NCBI GenBank assembly: GCA_036825755.1
Contig: DAISXR010000141.1
Coordinates: forward strand, 1-7,726
Length of the DNA stretch: 7,726 nucleotides
Source of the DNA: JAJFTV01 sp036825755
GTDB lineage: Bacteria > Chloroflexota > Anaerolineae > Anaerolineales > Anaerolineaceae
Direction: 5' to 3'
Within the stretch, counting starts at the first letter, position 1. Every line of letters starts with the position of its first letter. Below the pieces are notes generated by a model. It was not told the DNA's origin. It did no database searches and worked only from the letters and a program-made list of their open reading frames with translations. Shown here in pieces: positions 1 through 6,426 of the stretch. A program made the translations under genes and the position numbers.

Positions 1-861
1 CAGTTCAAAATTAAAAGCCGCGTGCAGATGCTGATCACTCACGTACTGACTGGCTACCCCGCGAGTCTCCAGAAAAGCTTCTCCTACCATATAACGGCCG
101 GGGTAGGAATTCAGCAACTCACGCAGTTCCTTCAGAAATGGCAACATCTCAGGCCGGCTGATATCGTAGAGATGCTTTTGCCGGTCAAACCGGCGGATAC
201 CTAATTTGGGCGGATTGCTGGCAAAGCGAGCGTCTTTGAACAGCGCGTTGAATACATCCAACCTGAAACCATCCACGCCCCGGTCGCACCAGAAGCGGTA
301 AATTTTGAACATTTCCTGCTGCACTTCAGGATTCCGCCAGTTGAGATCGGGCTGCTGGCGGGCAAACAGATGCAGGTAATACTGTGCCGTGTGCGGGTCC
401 CACTCCCAGGCGGAACCGCCAAATTGCGAGGCCCAGTTGTTGGGCAGGCCGCCGTTGGGAGCAGTATCTTTCCAGATGTACCAGTCGCGGTAGGGGTTGT
501 CACGGCTGCTGCGAGATTGCAGAAACCAGGGGTGTTGATCGGAGGTATGGTTCATCACCATATCCATGATGATGCGTAAATCGCGGCGGTGGGCTTCCTC
601 CACCAGCGTATCAAAGTCCTCCAGGGTGCCGTATTTCGGATCGACAGAATAATAGTCACTGACGTCATAACCAAAATCGGCATCCGGGCTGGGGTAAATG
701 GGCGAAAGCCACAGTGCATCCACCCCCAGATCAGCCAGGTAATCCAGTTTTTGAATGATACCTGGCAGATCCCCAATCCCATCCGCATTCGTGTCACAAA
801 ATGAGCGCGGATAGATTTGATAGATGACGGCTTCTTTCCACCAGGTTTCGTTGACTTCCAT
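1..861 (-). CDS. GH13 alpha-glucosidase / oligo-1,6-glucosidase, N-terminal part (runs off left edge)
   Basis: This is a cytoplasmic-type glycoside hydrolase family 13 enzyme, expected to release glucose from the non-reducing end of short alpha-glucosides such as isomaltose, panose or maltose. The 287 codons read from the ATG at 861 to base 1 without a stop. Seen in order: the metal-loop pattern D23-x-N-x-D27-G-x-G-D31; region I with D100 and N104-H105; region V QPDLN at 170-174; region II GFRLD with nucleophile Asp202; region III GEAF with acid/base Glu261. The QPDLN form of region V and Val203 after the nucleophile are known marks of the oligo-1,6-glucosidase subfamily. The region IV Asp and the C-terminal beta domain would lie beyond the left edge; family members are usually 500-560 residues. 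An AGAAGGA ribosome site (868-874) sits 6 bases before the ATG. No signal peptide is visible. Exact substrate (alpha-1,6, alpha-1,4 or trehalose-6-phosphate) is not settled. Confidence 0.93.
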   Translation of the reverse strand, partial: MEVNETWWKEAVIYQIYPRSFCDTNADGIGDLPGIIQKLDYLADLGVDALWLSPIYPSPDADFGYDVSDYYSVDPKYGTLEDFDTLVEEAHRRDLRIIMDMVMNHTSDQHPWFLQSRSSRDNPYRDWYIWKDTAPNGGLPNNWASQFGGSAWEWDPHTAQYYLHLFARQQPDLNWRNPEVQQEMFKIYRFWCDRGVDGFRLDVFNALFKDARFASNPPKLGIRRFDRQKHLYDISRPEMLPFLKELRELLNSYPGRYMVGEAFLETRGVASQYVSDQHLHAAFNFEL

Positions 862-962
862 GAATGATCCTTCTGCCGGATACAGGGTCTGGCATGTGAT
901 GATGCCCAATGATACCTTCAATTGGCTGATCCTGACATCCTGCTTTTGAGCTGATAAGAGCA

Positions 963-971
963 TGCTATAAT
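963..971 (+). promoter_or_regulatory. Extended -10 promoter element (TGCTATAAT)
   Basis: TGCTATAAT is a perfect extended -10 element: TG, one base, then consensus TATAAT at 966-971. No good -35 lies 16-18 bases upstream (CTTTTG at 943-948 at best), which is common for extended -10 promoters. Transcription would begin near 978. The last bases of the box form the first two bases of the ATG at 970, so a transcript from this promoter could not use that ATG. Confidence 0.6.
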
Positions 972-1020
972 GGCGAAACGCAACACCATTTTACAAAGAA
1001 TTGAAACGCAAACAAACGCG

Positions 1021-2079
1021 ATGAACCTGGATATTCAGACTGCTGTACAAGTTGCTTTTTTCCTCTCCGTTCTGGGGATCATCCTGGGCCTTTTCCTGGG
1101 AATCCGCAGTATCCGCGAGGGGCGAAAGTTGATGTATTTCCGCAAACGGCAGGATCTGATGGCCAAGGGCTGGCGGATGATCTTTATTGCTGTGTTTCTG
1201 TCTGGCCTGGCGTTTTTTTTCAACCGTTACGCGGAACCCGCCATTTACCTGGTATTTCCGCCTTCACCCACGGTAACACTGACCCCGACGATCACGCTGA
1301 CCCCGACGATCACATTGACCCCCACCATCACGCCTACGCCCAGTATCACACCCACACCGGTGATTTCCAATACACCGGAAATTCCCACGCAGATCTACGC
1401 CCAATTCACCGGTGAGGTGGGACCGAATGAAAATTCTGTTTTCAGTTACCCCCAGTTCGCTCGTGAAATTGATGATGATTACCAGCCGGTTGACCCGCTT
1501 TATGAATTTGAAAACCCGATCACTGTGTTGTATGCCACATTCTCATATGACCAGATGACGACCGGCGCTCAATGGTCGGTGATCTGGTACCGCGTGGCGG
1601 ACCGGGCCATCATCTGCTCCGAAACCAAACCCTGGGACGGCAGCACCGGCGGATACGGATATTCGGAATGTATCGCTCCTTCGGATGCCTGGAAACCGGG
1701 CGAATATGAGGTGCAGATTTTTGTGGGTACCACCTGGCTATCCTCAGACCGTTTTGTGGTGATTGGCGAGCCGCCCACGCCCACCATCACCCGTACACCC
1801 ACCTGGACTCAGACGGTGACGCGCACCATCACCTCCAGCCCCACCATCACCTTGACGCCGTCGATCACACCCACACCGACGATTACCTTAACGCCCAGCC
1901 TGACCCCTACGCGGACGATTACGCCTACCCGGTCATTGACGCCTACTCGCACACTGACACTCACGCGTACATTGACCCCCACACGCACACCCACCAAGAC
2001 TCAGACGCCGACAAAAACTCAGACGCCGACGGCTTCGAAGACGCCGACACCCTATCCCACGCGGACGCTGCCGTATTAG
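1021..2079 (+). CDS. Unrecognised two-TM protein with an extracellular domain between Thr/Pro-rich tracts
   Basis: I do not recognise a named family. Counting from the ATG at 1021 (352 residues), there is a hydrophobic segment at about 11-29, a strongly basic loop at 30-52 (many Arg and Lys), and a second hydrophobic segment at about 52-68. By the positive-inside rule the loop is cytoplasmic and the long C-terminal part lies outside. That part has a Thr/Pro tract (81-113), a domain of about 130 residues (122-249) with two Cys (199, 217) and a beta-rich ending of the form W-x-P-G-x-Y-x-V, then a second Thr/Pro/Arg tract (252-350). Such tracts act as stiff, often O-glycosylated, surface linkers. 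An ATG at 970 would add 17 residues and has a weak AAGAG 9 bases upstream, but it overlaps a perfect -10 box, so 1021 is preferred even though it lacks a clear ribosome site. Only 18 bases separate its stop from that of convergent psuG. Confidence 0.75.
   Translation: MNLDIQTAVQVAFFLSVLGIILGLFLGIRSIREGRKLMYFRKRQDLMAKGWRMIFIAVFLSGLAFFFNRYAEPAIYLVFPPSPTVTLTPTITLTPTITLTPTITPTPSITPTPVISNTPEIPTQIYAQFTGEVGPNENSVFSYPQFAREIDDDYQPVDPLYEFENPITVLYATFSYDQMTTGAQWSVIWYRVADRAIICSETKPWDGSTGGYGYSECIAPSDAWKPGEYEVQIFVGTTWLSSDRFVVIGEPPTPTITRTPTWTQTVTRTITSSPTITLTPSITPTPTITLTPSLTPTRTITPTRSLTPTRTLTLTRTLTPTRTPTKTQTPTKTQTPTASKTPTPYPTRTLPY
1261..1359 (+). repeat. In-frame tandem repeat encoding the first Thr/Pro tract
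   Basis: Three tandem 18-base units at 1279-1296, 1297-1314 and 1315-1332 each encode LTPTIT. The first two differ at one base only and the third at a few. The flanks continue in a looser TPT/ITPTP pattern. The coding strand is C/A-rich, with most variation at third codon positions. Confidence 0.8.
1774..2070 (+). repeat. Degenerate in-frame repeat encoding the C-terminal Thr/Pro/Arg tract
   Basis: About 99 codons of imperfect 12-18-base units reading as variants of TPTxTLTP, becoming richer in Arg (TPTRTLT) and then Lys/Gln (TPTKTQ) toward the end. The units are diverged at the DNA level, unlike the near-identical copies in the first tract, so this block looks older or under different selection. 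It ends with the protein. Confidence 0.75.
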
Positions 2080-2097
2080 TATTGCTAAAAATTGTGT

Positions 2098-3030
2098 TTA
2101 GGCTTTACCCAGGCGTTGATCTGTGTACAGGAAGGCGGCAATGCTGGCTGCCAGGCGCGCATTGCTTCTGAGCAGCGCCAGATTGGTTTCCAGGCTTTTT
2201 CCGTGTGTGAGCTCTTTCATCTGCCCCAGCAGATAAGGGGTAGTCGCTGAGCCAGTAATGCCATCCCTGGCGGCGTTTTGCAGGGCTTTCTGTATGCTCT
2301 CTTCCACCTCTTCGCGGGGGAGGGCCACCTCAACAGGCGGCGGGTTGACCACCAGCACGGCACTCTTCAAACCTAACTGCCAGTGGGTTAATGCAATTCT
2401 GGCGGCATCTTCAGGCTGGTCAGCAATAAAATCCACCGGTAGACCGCTGGAGGAAGAATAAAAAGCTGGAAAATCCCCGGTCTGAAAACCCACCACCGGC
2501 ACCCCGCAGGTTTCCAGTTTTTCGCGGGTGGCCGGTAAATCCAAAATGGCTTTTGCGCCTGAACAAACTACCACAATGGGGATCTCCGCCAGGGCAGTCA
2601 GATCGGCTGAGACATCAAAGCCATTTCCACGATGCACCCCGCCGATCCCGCCGGTGGCAAAGATTTTAATGCCGGTCTGGTGCGCGCAAAACATGGTAGC
2701 AGCCACCGTGGTTCCGCCATTCCAGCCATGCACCAGCGCTGCGGCGATATCACGGGTGGAGATTTTGTGCACCGCCTCGGCGGAGGCGAGCTGATGCATG
2801 TCATCGGCTGCAAGACCTACCCTGATTTTTCCACCCATCAACGCCACGGTCGCCGGAACAGCATTCAGACTGGTGACCTCCGCCTCCATGCTCTGAGCAA
2901 GCTGCAGATTTTGTGGCCTTGGAAGACCGTGGGTGATCACGGTCGATTCCAGAGCGACAACCGGGACTCCGGTTTTGAGGGCATGGGCAACCGGAGGAGC
3001 GACCTGAAAAAACGAGGGGTTTTGTTTCAT
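2098..3030 (-). CDS. psuG: Pseudouridine-5'-phosphate glycosidase PsuG
   Basis: The enzyme breaks the C-C glycosidic bond of pseudouridine 5'-phosphate, giving uracil and ribose 5-phosphate (reversible in vitro), in pseudouridine salvage. The 310-residue length and full-span similarity match the IndA/PsuG family. Diagnostic stretches, numbered from the ATG at 3030: ALESTVITHGLP with Glu28, GGKIRVGL near 67-73, HKISTRD with Lys89, GGIGGVHRG near 127-135, and SGAKAILDLPATRE with Lys160. The Lys in the SGAK motif is the family's imine-forming residue; Glu28 and Lys89 match the other catalytic positions of the E. coli enzyme by motif. A GTG at 3033 lies directly before the ATG; GAAAGAG upstream is spaced 8 bases from the ATG and 5 from the GTG, so ATG is preferred. 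No psuK pseudouridine kinase lies beside it, and the neighbours are convergent or divergent, so it is transcribed alone. A weak -10 (TAAAAT, minus strand, 3078-3083) may serve it. Confidence 0.95.
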   Translation of the reverse strand: MKQNPSFFQVAPPVAHALKTGVPVVALESTVITHGLPRPQNLQLAQSMEAEVTSLNAVPATVALMGGKIRVGLAADDMHQLASAEAVHKISTRDIAAALVHGWNGGTTVAATMFCAHQTGIKIFATGGIGGVHRGNGFDVSADLTALAEIPIVVVCSGAKAILDLPATREKLETCGVPVVGFQTGDFPAFYSSSSGLPVDFIADQPEDAARIALTHWQLGLKSAVLVVNPPPVEVALPREEVEESIQKALQNAARDGITGSATTPYLLGQMKELTHGKSLETNLALLRSNARLAASIAAFLYTDQRLGKA

Positions 3031-3120
3031 CACAGGATCTCTTTCTCTGAATGTCTGTACGAGGAACTCTAACCACCATTTTACCTGTTATCCGCTGCCT
3101 CGCTCAGATTGGATTTCCTG

Positions 3121-3126
3121 TATAAT
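3121..3126 (+). promoter_or_regulatory. TATAAT -10 box for the PHP-domain gene
   Basis: A consensus TATAAT lies 33 bases before the preferred TTG start, in the divergent spacer between psuG and the PHP gene. No convincing -35 is visible 16-18 bases upstream. Transcription would begin near 3133, giving a leader of about 20 bases that contains the ribosome site. This also argues against any translation start at 3109. Confidence 0.5.
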
Positions 3127-3140
3127 GCATTTTATGGTTT

Positions 3141-3146
3141 GGAGGG
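3141..3146 (+). promoter_or_regulatory. Ribosome binding site GGAGGG that selects a TTG start
   Basis: GGAGGG is a near-perfect Shine-Dalgarno sequence. It lies 7 bases before the TTG at 3154, ideal spacing, but 16 bases before the in-frame ATG at 3163, which is too far. It therefore favours TTG as the start of the PHP gene. Confidence 0.65.
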
Positions 3147-3153
3147 AAATCTT

Positions 3154-3813
3154 TTGAGCGACATGATTCGGGTTGATCTGCACAATCATACCCATTATTC
3201 ACCTGACAGTCTAACCACCCCAAGCGATCTGATCCGGGCTGCCCACAGGGCACGCTTGGACCGCGTGGCGGTCACCGATCACAATGCGGTCAATGGAGCA
3301 CTGGAAGCCTATGCCCTGGCACCCGAGCTGGTGATTGTGGGCGAGGAAGTGATGACCAGTAAGGGGGAGCTGCTGGGTCTGTTTGTAAAAGAATACATTC
3401 CTCCCTTTTTGAGCCCGTTAGAAACCATCAGCCGGCTGCGCCAACAGGGGGCTTTTATCAGCGTATCGCACCCATTTGACCCCACCCGCAGCGGATGGAG
3501 TCTGACGGATATGGAGGAACTGGCCCCTCTGGTGGACGCGGTTGAAGTGTTCAACGGGCACTGTTTCACCCGCCAGATGAACGACCGGGCTGCAGAGTTT
3601 GCAGCTCAATATGATCTGCCGGGTACGGCCGGGTCTGACGCGCACTGGCCGTCTGAGATTGGCTGCGGGGTGATGACCCTGCCGGCCTTCAACAACGCGG
3701 ATGAGCTGCGCGCGGTGATCCGCCAGGGGACGATTCAGGGGAAAAGTACCAGCTCGCTGACACGGTTTTTGAGCCCGTATATTCGAATCCGAAAACTATT
3801 TGAGCGCGTGTAA
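3154..3813 (+). CDS. PHP-domain metal-dependent phosphoesterase
   Basis: This is a stand-alone PHP (polymerase and histidinol phosphatase) protein of 219 residues, presumably cytoplasmic, expected to hydrolyse a phosphomonoester or phosphodiester with two or three bound metals. Counting from the TTG, metal-ligand motifs appear in family order: DLHNHTHYS with His10 and His12; VTDHN with Asp42 and His43; GEEV near Glu65; SHPFD with His106; NGH at 134-136; and GSDAH with Asp162 and His164. All expected ligands are present, so it should be active. Some relatives act on 3',5'-nucleoside bisphosphates or short oligonucleotides, but the substrate cannot be read from this sequence. The last 25 residues are basic and outside the core. 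TTG is chosen because GGAGGG lies 7 bases upstream; an ATG at 3163 would remove three residues. It is divergent from psuG and convergent with the kinase gene. Confidence 0.88.
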   Translation: MSDMIRVDLHNHTHYSPDSLTTPSDLIRAAHRARLDRVAVTDHNAVNGALEAYALAPELVIVGEEVMTSKGELLGLFVKEYIPPFLSPLETISRLRQQGAFISVSHPFDPTRSGWSLTDMEELAPLVDAVEVFNGHCFTRQMNDRAAEFAAQYDLPGTAGSDAHWPSEIGCGVMTLPAFNNADELRAVIRQGTIQGKSTSSLTRFLSPYIRIRKLFERV

Positions 3814-3839
3814 ATCGGGGACGTTATTCGCCTGAATGA

Positions 3840-5288
3840 CTAAATTTCTGCCGGTATTACAAACGAAATGCTTGTGCCGTAAAGGCGGCCTGTTGGATCA
3901 GAACCCAGCGGGCTTTCTGCTTTTATCGTTCCACCGTGCATTTCGATCAAATGTTTGACAATAGCCAGGCCAAGGCCTGAACCGCCGCTGACCCGTGTGC
4001 GGGATTTATCCACCCGGTAAAAGCGATCAAATATGAACGGGAGTTGATCAGCCGGTATGCCAATCCCAGTATCGCTGACAGATACGCGCAGACTCCGTCC
4101 GCCAACCAGCGCGGCCGAGACGGTGATCACTCCTCCCGGGTTGGTATAACGCAGTGCATTTCCAATCAGATTGTTCATTACCTGGGTGATGCGGTCAGGA
4201 TCGAGCTCGACCTCAGGCAGATCCGGCTGGATGTGGGTTTCCAGCCGTACGTTCTTCTGTTCAGCCTGAGTGCGGGCGCGGTCCACCACCTGGTGGATCA
4301 GATAGGCAACATCCGTTGACGCTTTATCCAGGGTAAGCTGCCCGGCATCAGCCAGTGAGAGCAGTTTTAAATCACCTACCAGACGGTTGAGGAGCATGGT
4401 TTCTGAATACAGCGCGTTCACCTGTTCATCATCCATGGGCAGCACGCCGTCTTTTATGGCTTCCAGCGTACCCTGCATGGCCGTCAGAGGGGTGCGCAGC
4501 TCATGGGCCACATCGGCTACCATCATACGCCGCTGCAGCATGGAGTCTTCCAGATTTTTTGCCATCAGGTTGAAGGAATTTCCCAACTGCCCCAATTCAT
4601 CCTGCGAATGGACGTCAACGCGCTGTTCAAAATCACCGGCGGCGATGGAATTGGCTGCTTTTTGCAACTTGCGCACCGGCGAGGTAATTTGGACGAATAA
4701 AATCGCGCCGATGATCAGCGCGGCGGCTGCGGAAATGGCTGCCGCTCTGAGAATGGACCGGTTCACGTTGCGAATGAACTGACCCGCCAGGGTAAGCGCG
4801 TTGGAGCTGTTGGCAGATACCGCGATCAGCGTACCCACCTGCTGCCCATCGGAAATGATTTCAATTCCGTTGGAAAGATCCTGATCTGAAAGCCGGCTGC
4901 CGGTTTTTTGACCGCTGGTGTCGTTGATCACCAATCCATTTGCGTCTGCCAGAATCAAACGGCTGCCCATCTGCATCATCATCCCGGCGGTGGTCTGCCT
5001 GCCCTGCATGTGACCGTGGCCCATGCCGTTGCCCATCATGCCGGGAGTAGGCTGTGCCTCCAGACCGCTCTGCAAAACTGCTTCCACCCCATCCCAGGAT
5101 TGGTTGGCGGTATAGTAATCAGCCAGATCCGCGGATAATTGTTCAGCCCATGCCTGATTGCTGCGGGTGGTATACAGGTCGAACTCACTGCGTGTGGCCC
5201 AGGAGATGATGGCATAAACCAGGAGGGTGCCAAGGAGAGTCACCAATAAAAACGCGCCCAATAACTTCAAAAGCAAATGATTACGCAT
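3840..5288 (-). CDS. Membrane sensor histidine kinase with a Met/His-rich sensor loop
   Basis: This is a class I two-component sensor kinase, 482 residues from the ATG at 5288. Order: TM1 at about 4-30; extracytoplasmic sensor at 31-178; TM2 at about 180-202; HAMP at 203-255 (with QDELGQLGNSFN); HisKA with AHELRTPLT and phospho-acceptor His262; ATPase domain with N box NNLIGN (372-377), G1 DTGIGI (406-411), F box FDRFYR and G2 GGSGLGLA (435-442). All catalytic motifs are intact. The sensor contains a loop at 84-107 with eight Met and two His, which suggests a soft-metal ligand such as copper; this is inference from composition. The start is chosen because AGGA (5294-5297) sits 5 bases upstream and ATGCGTAA overlaps the regulator's stop by 8 bases, a usual sign of translational coupling. 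A TTG at 5321 in the same frame is unlikely. Partner: the regulator encoded just upstream. Confidence 0.95.
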   Translation of the reverse strand: MRNHLLLKLLGAFLLVTLLGTLLVYAIISWATRSEFDLYTTRSNQAWAEQLSADLADYYTANQSWDGVEAVLQSGLEAQPTPGMMGNGMGHGHMQGRQTTAGMMMQMGSRLILADANGLVINDTSGQKTGSRLSDQDLSNGIEIISDGQQVGTLIAVSANSSNALTLAGQFIRNVNRSILRAAAISAAAALIIGAILFVQITSPVRKLQKAANSIAAGDFEQRVDVHSQDELGQLGNSFNLMAKNLEDSMLQRRMMVADVAHELRTPLTAMQGTLEAIKDGVLPMDDEQVNALYSETMLLNRLVGDLKLLSLADAGQLTLDKASTDVAYLIHQVVDRARTQAEQKNVRLETHIQPDLPEVELDPDRITQVMNNLIGNALRYTNPGGVITVSAALVGGRSLRVSVSDTGIGIPADQLPFIFDRFYRVDKSRTRVSGGSGLGLAIVKHLIEMHGGTIKAESPLGSDPTGRLYGTSISFVIPAEI

Positions 5289-5985
5289 CAGGGTCCTGTT
5301 CGAATTTGTAGCCGATGCCAAAAACGGTGCGGAGATAAACCGGGTTACGGGGATCCGGTTCCAGTTTCAGACGGATATTCTTGATATGAGCGTCGATGGT
5401 GCGTTCATATCCCTCAAAGGCAGCGCCCTGAGCCTGTTCCATGATCTGCATACGCGTGAGTACCCGTTTGGGTTGACTGGCCAGCGCGTATAAAATCTCA
5501 AATTCGGTCGGGGTGAGGTCGATTGGGCGATCTGCCAGGGAGACAGTATGCTGTCCGAGATCCATCCGTAACGGGCCAGCTTCCAGCACATCCGGCCGGG
5601 CTGCTTCCGGTGTACCCGTCCGGCGGAAGATGGTCTTCACGCGCGCCACCACCTCGCGCGGGCTGAACGGTTTGATCACATAATCATCCGCGCCCAGTTC
5701 CAACCCGATCAACCGGTCGGTTTCTTCCACCCGCGCGGTCAGCATGAGGATCGGCACGTCTGATTTCCTGCGGATGGTTCTGCAGATTTCCAGCCCGTCC
5801 ATACCGGGCAGGTTAAGATCCAGAATCACAAAGTCGGGCTCTTCTTTTGAAAATAAGGATAGAGCGGCCTGACCTTCATATGCCGTCAAAACACGGTAAC
5901 CGGATTTCTCCAGATAGGCCTTCAGCACCTTCACGATCTGAGGTTCATCATCGACGACGAGAATCTTTTTACCCATCTGGCTCAT
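5281..5985 (-). CDS. OmpR/PhoB-family response regulator
   Basis: This is a DNA-binding response regulator of 234 residues, a usual length for the family. The receiver domain (about 6-120) has the acidic pair Asp12-Asp13, phospho-acceptor Asp56 in ILDLNLPGMDG, Thr83 and Lys105 (IKPF), so it should accept phosphate from the adjoining kinase. The C-terminal winged-helix domain (about 138-231) has the typical LTPTEFEIL opening, RVLTR, the recognition-helix region around RTIDAHIKNIRLKL and the wing ending in GIGYKF. It is upstream of the kinase and overlaps it by 8 bases, so the two form an operon. Two starts are possible: ATG at 5985 (AGGT 11 bases upstream) or ATG at 5976, giving the more typical MGKKILVVDDE opening. 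A TACAAT box ends 7 bases before the first ATG, so the transcript may be nearly leaderless. The target genes are unknown; the inverted repeat at 6016-6057 is a candidate operator. Confidence 0.95.
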   Translation of the reverse strand: MSQMGKKILVVDDEPQIVKVLKAYLEKSGYRVLTAYEGQAALSLFSKEEPDFVILDLNLPGMDGLEICRTIRRKSDVPILMLTARVEETDRLIGLELGADDYVIKPFSPREVVARVKTIFRRTGTPEAARPDVLEAGPLRMDLGQHTVSLADRPIDLTPTEFEILYALASQPKRVLTRMQIMEQAQGAAFEGYERTIDAHIKNIRLKLEPDPRNPVYLRTVFGIGYKFEQDPDA

Positions 5986-5991
5986 AGCGTA

Positions 5992-5997
5992 ATTGTA
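5992..5997 (-). promoter_or_regulatory. Possible -10 box for the regulator-kinase operon
   Basis: On the minus strand TACAAT occupies 5997 down to 5992, seven bases before the ATG at 5985. This would place the transcript start at or next to the start codon. The -35 zone reads about CTGGTC and is a poor match, and it overlaps the inverted repeat at 6016-6057, so an activator may be needed, or the match is chance. Confidence 0.3.
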
Positions 5998-6015
5998 CCT
6001 GTATCAGAAGCACGG

Positions 6016-6057
6016 ACCAGCCCCAAATTTGAGAGTCTTCACAAATTTGGGGCTGGT
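6016..6057. repeat. Perfect 16-bp inverted repeat with a 10-base loop
   Basis: The left arm 6016-6031 (ACCAGCCCCAAATTTG) is exactly complementary to the right arm 6042-6057, with a loop at 6032-6041. It lies between the small Met-rich gene (stop at 6122) and the regulator start at 5985, both on the minus strand. It could be a transcription terminator for the former, but no T-run follows the stem on either strand. It could also be an operator or an mRNA structure controlling the two-component operon. The arm is unlikely to arise by chance. Confidence 0.7.
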
Positions 6058-6121
6058 GATTGGTTTGTATCAACCAGCCGGAGTCATGCAGGCTGATACG
6101 TGATTGAGCATTTTGCTTAGA

Positions 6122-6426
6122 CTAATCGCCGTTGTAAAAGGGGCATCCGGTGGAACCGTTCTGATTGCGGCCCCATCCGCTCATCATACCGGAGCCGCGG
6201 CCTGAGCCATCCTGACGGCCCATCATACCTGCGCCGCGTTCCTGCATCCACTCAGCCTGATCTTCGGTGATGGTGCCGCTTTCTAACGCCTGGGCGATGG
6301 CATCCTCACGAGCTTCCAACATGAGTGAACGGAAATCATCAAAGGTGTAGCCGAGAGAATCGGCGATTTCCCACATGCGCTCGCCATCTTCCAGCCGTGC
6401 AGTGATTTCATCCACCGTTAAGCCCA
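6122..6426 (-). CDS. Small Met/Gly-rich DUF2680-like protein, C-terminal part (5' end lost in the gap)
   Basis: About 100 residues are readable from the gap edge to the TAG at 6122-6124. The first part reads as helices with the pattern GLTVDEITARLEDG, an EIADSLGYT turn, then EAREDAIAQALESGTIT and EDQAEWMQER. This recalls the short helical repeats of DUF2680-type small secreted proteins, a match from memory and not verified. The last 35 or so residues are low-complexity and rich in Gly, Met, Arg and Asn, with two GMM motifs and one Cys. The N-terminus is missing, so a signal peptide cannot be checked. It is on the same strand and upstream of the two-component genes. Its GMM motifs echo the Met-rich sensor loop of the kinase, which suggests but does not prove a shared ligand or regulon. 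Any reading frame drawn through the N run is not meaningful. Confidence 0.75.

Noticed and set aside
1261..1359. Tandem 18-base units as a CRISPR array or other DNA-level repeat
   Set aside because: There are no spacers, and the units are in frame and encode LTPTIT, so this is a protein repeat.
1809..1997. Minus-strand Val/Gly/Arg-rich frame
   Set aside because: It is the mirror of the Thr/Pro repeat in the plus-strand gene; repeats of this kind keep other frames open without coding.
2632..3072. Plus-strand frame of 146 codons opposite psuG
   Set aside because: It lies wholly antisense to a conserved enzyme gene, has no family resemblance and no ribosome site.
4387..4782. Plus-strand frame of 131 codons opposite the kinase
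   Set aside because: Shadow of the conserved HAMP and HisKA region of the kinase, with atypical composition.
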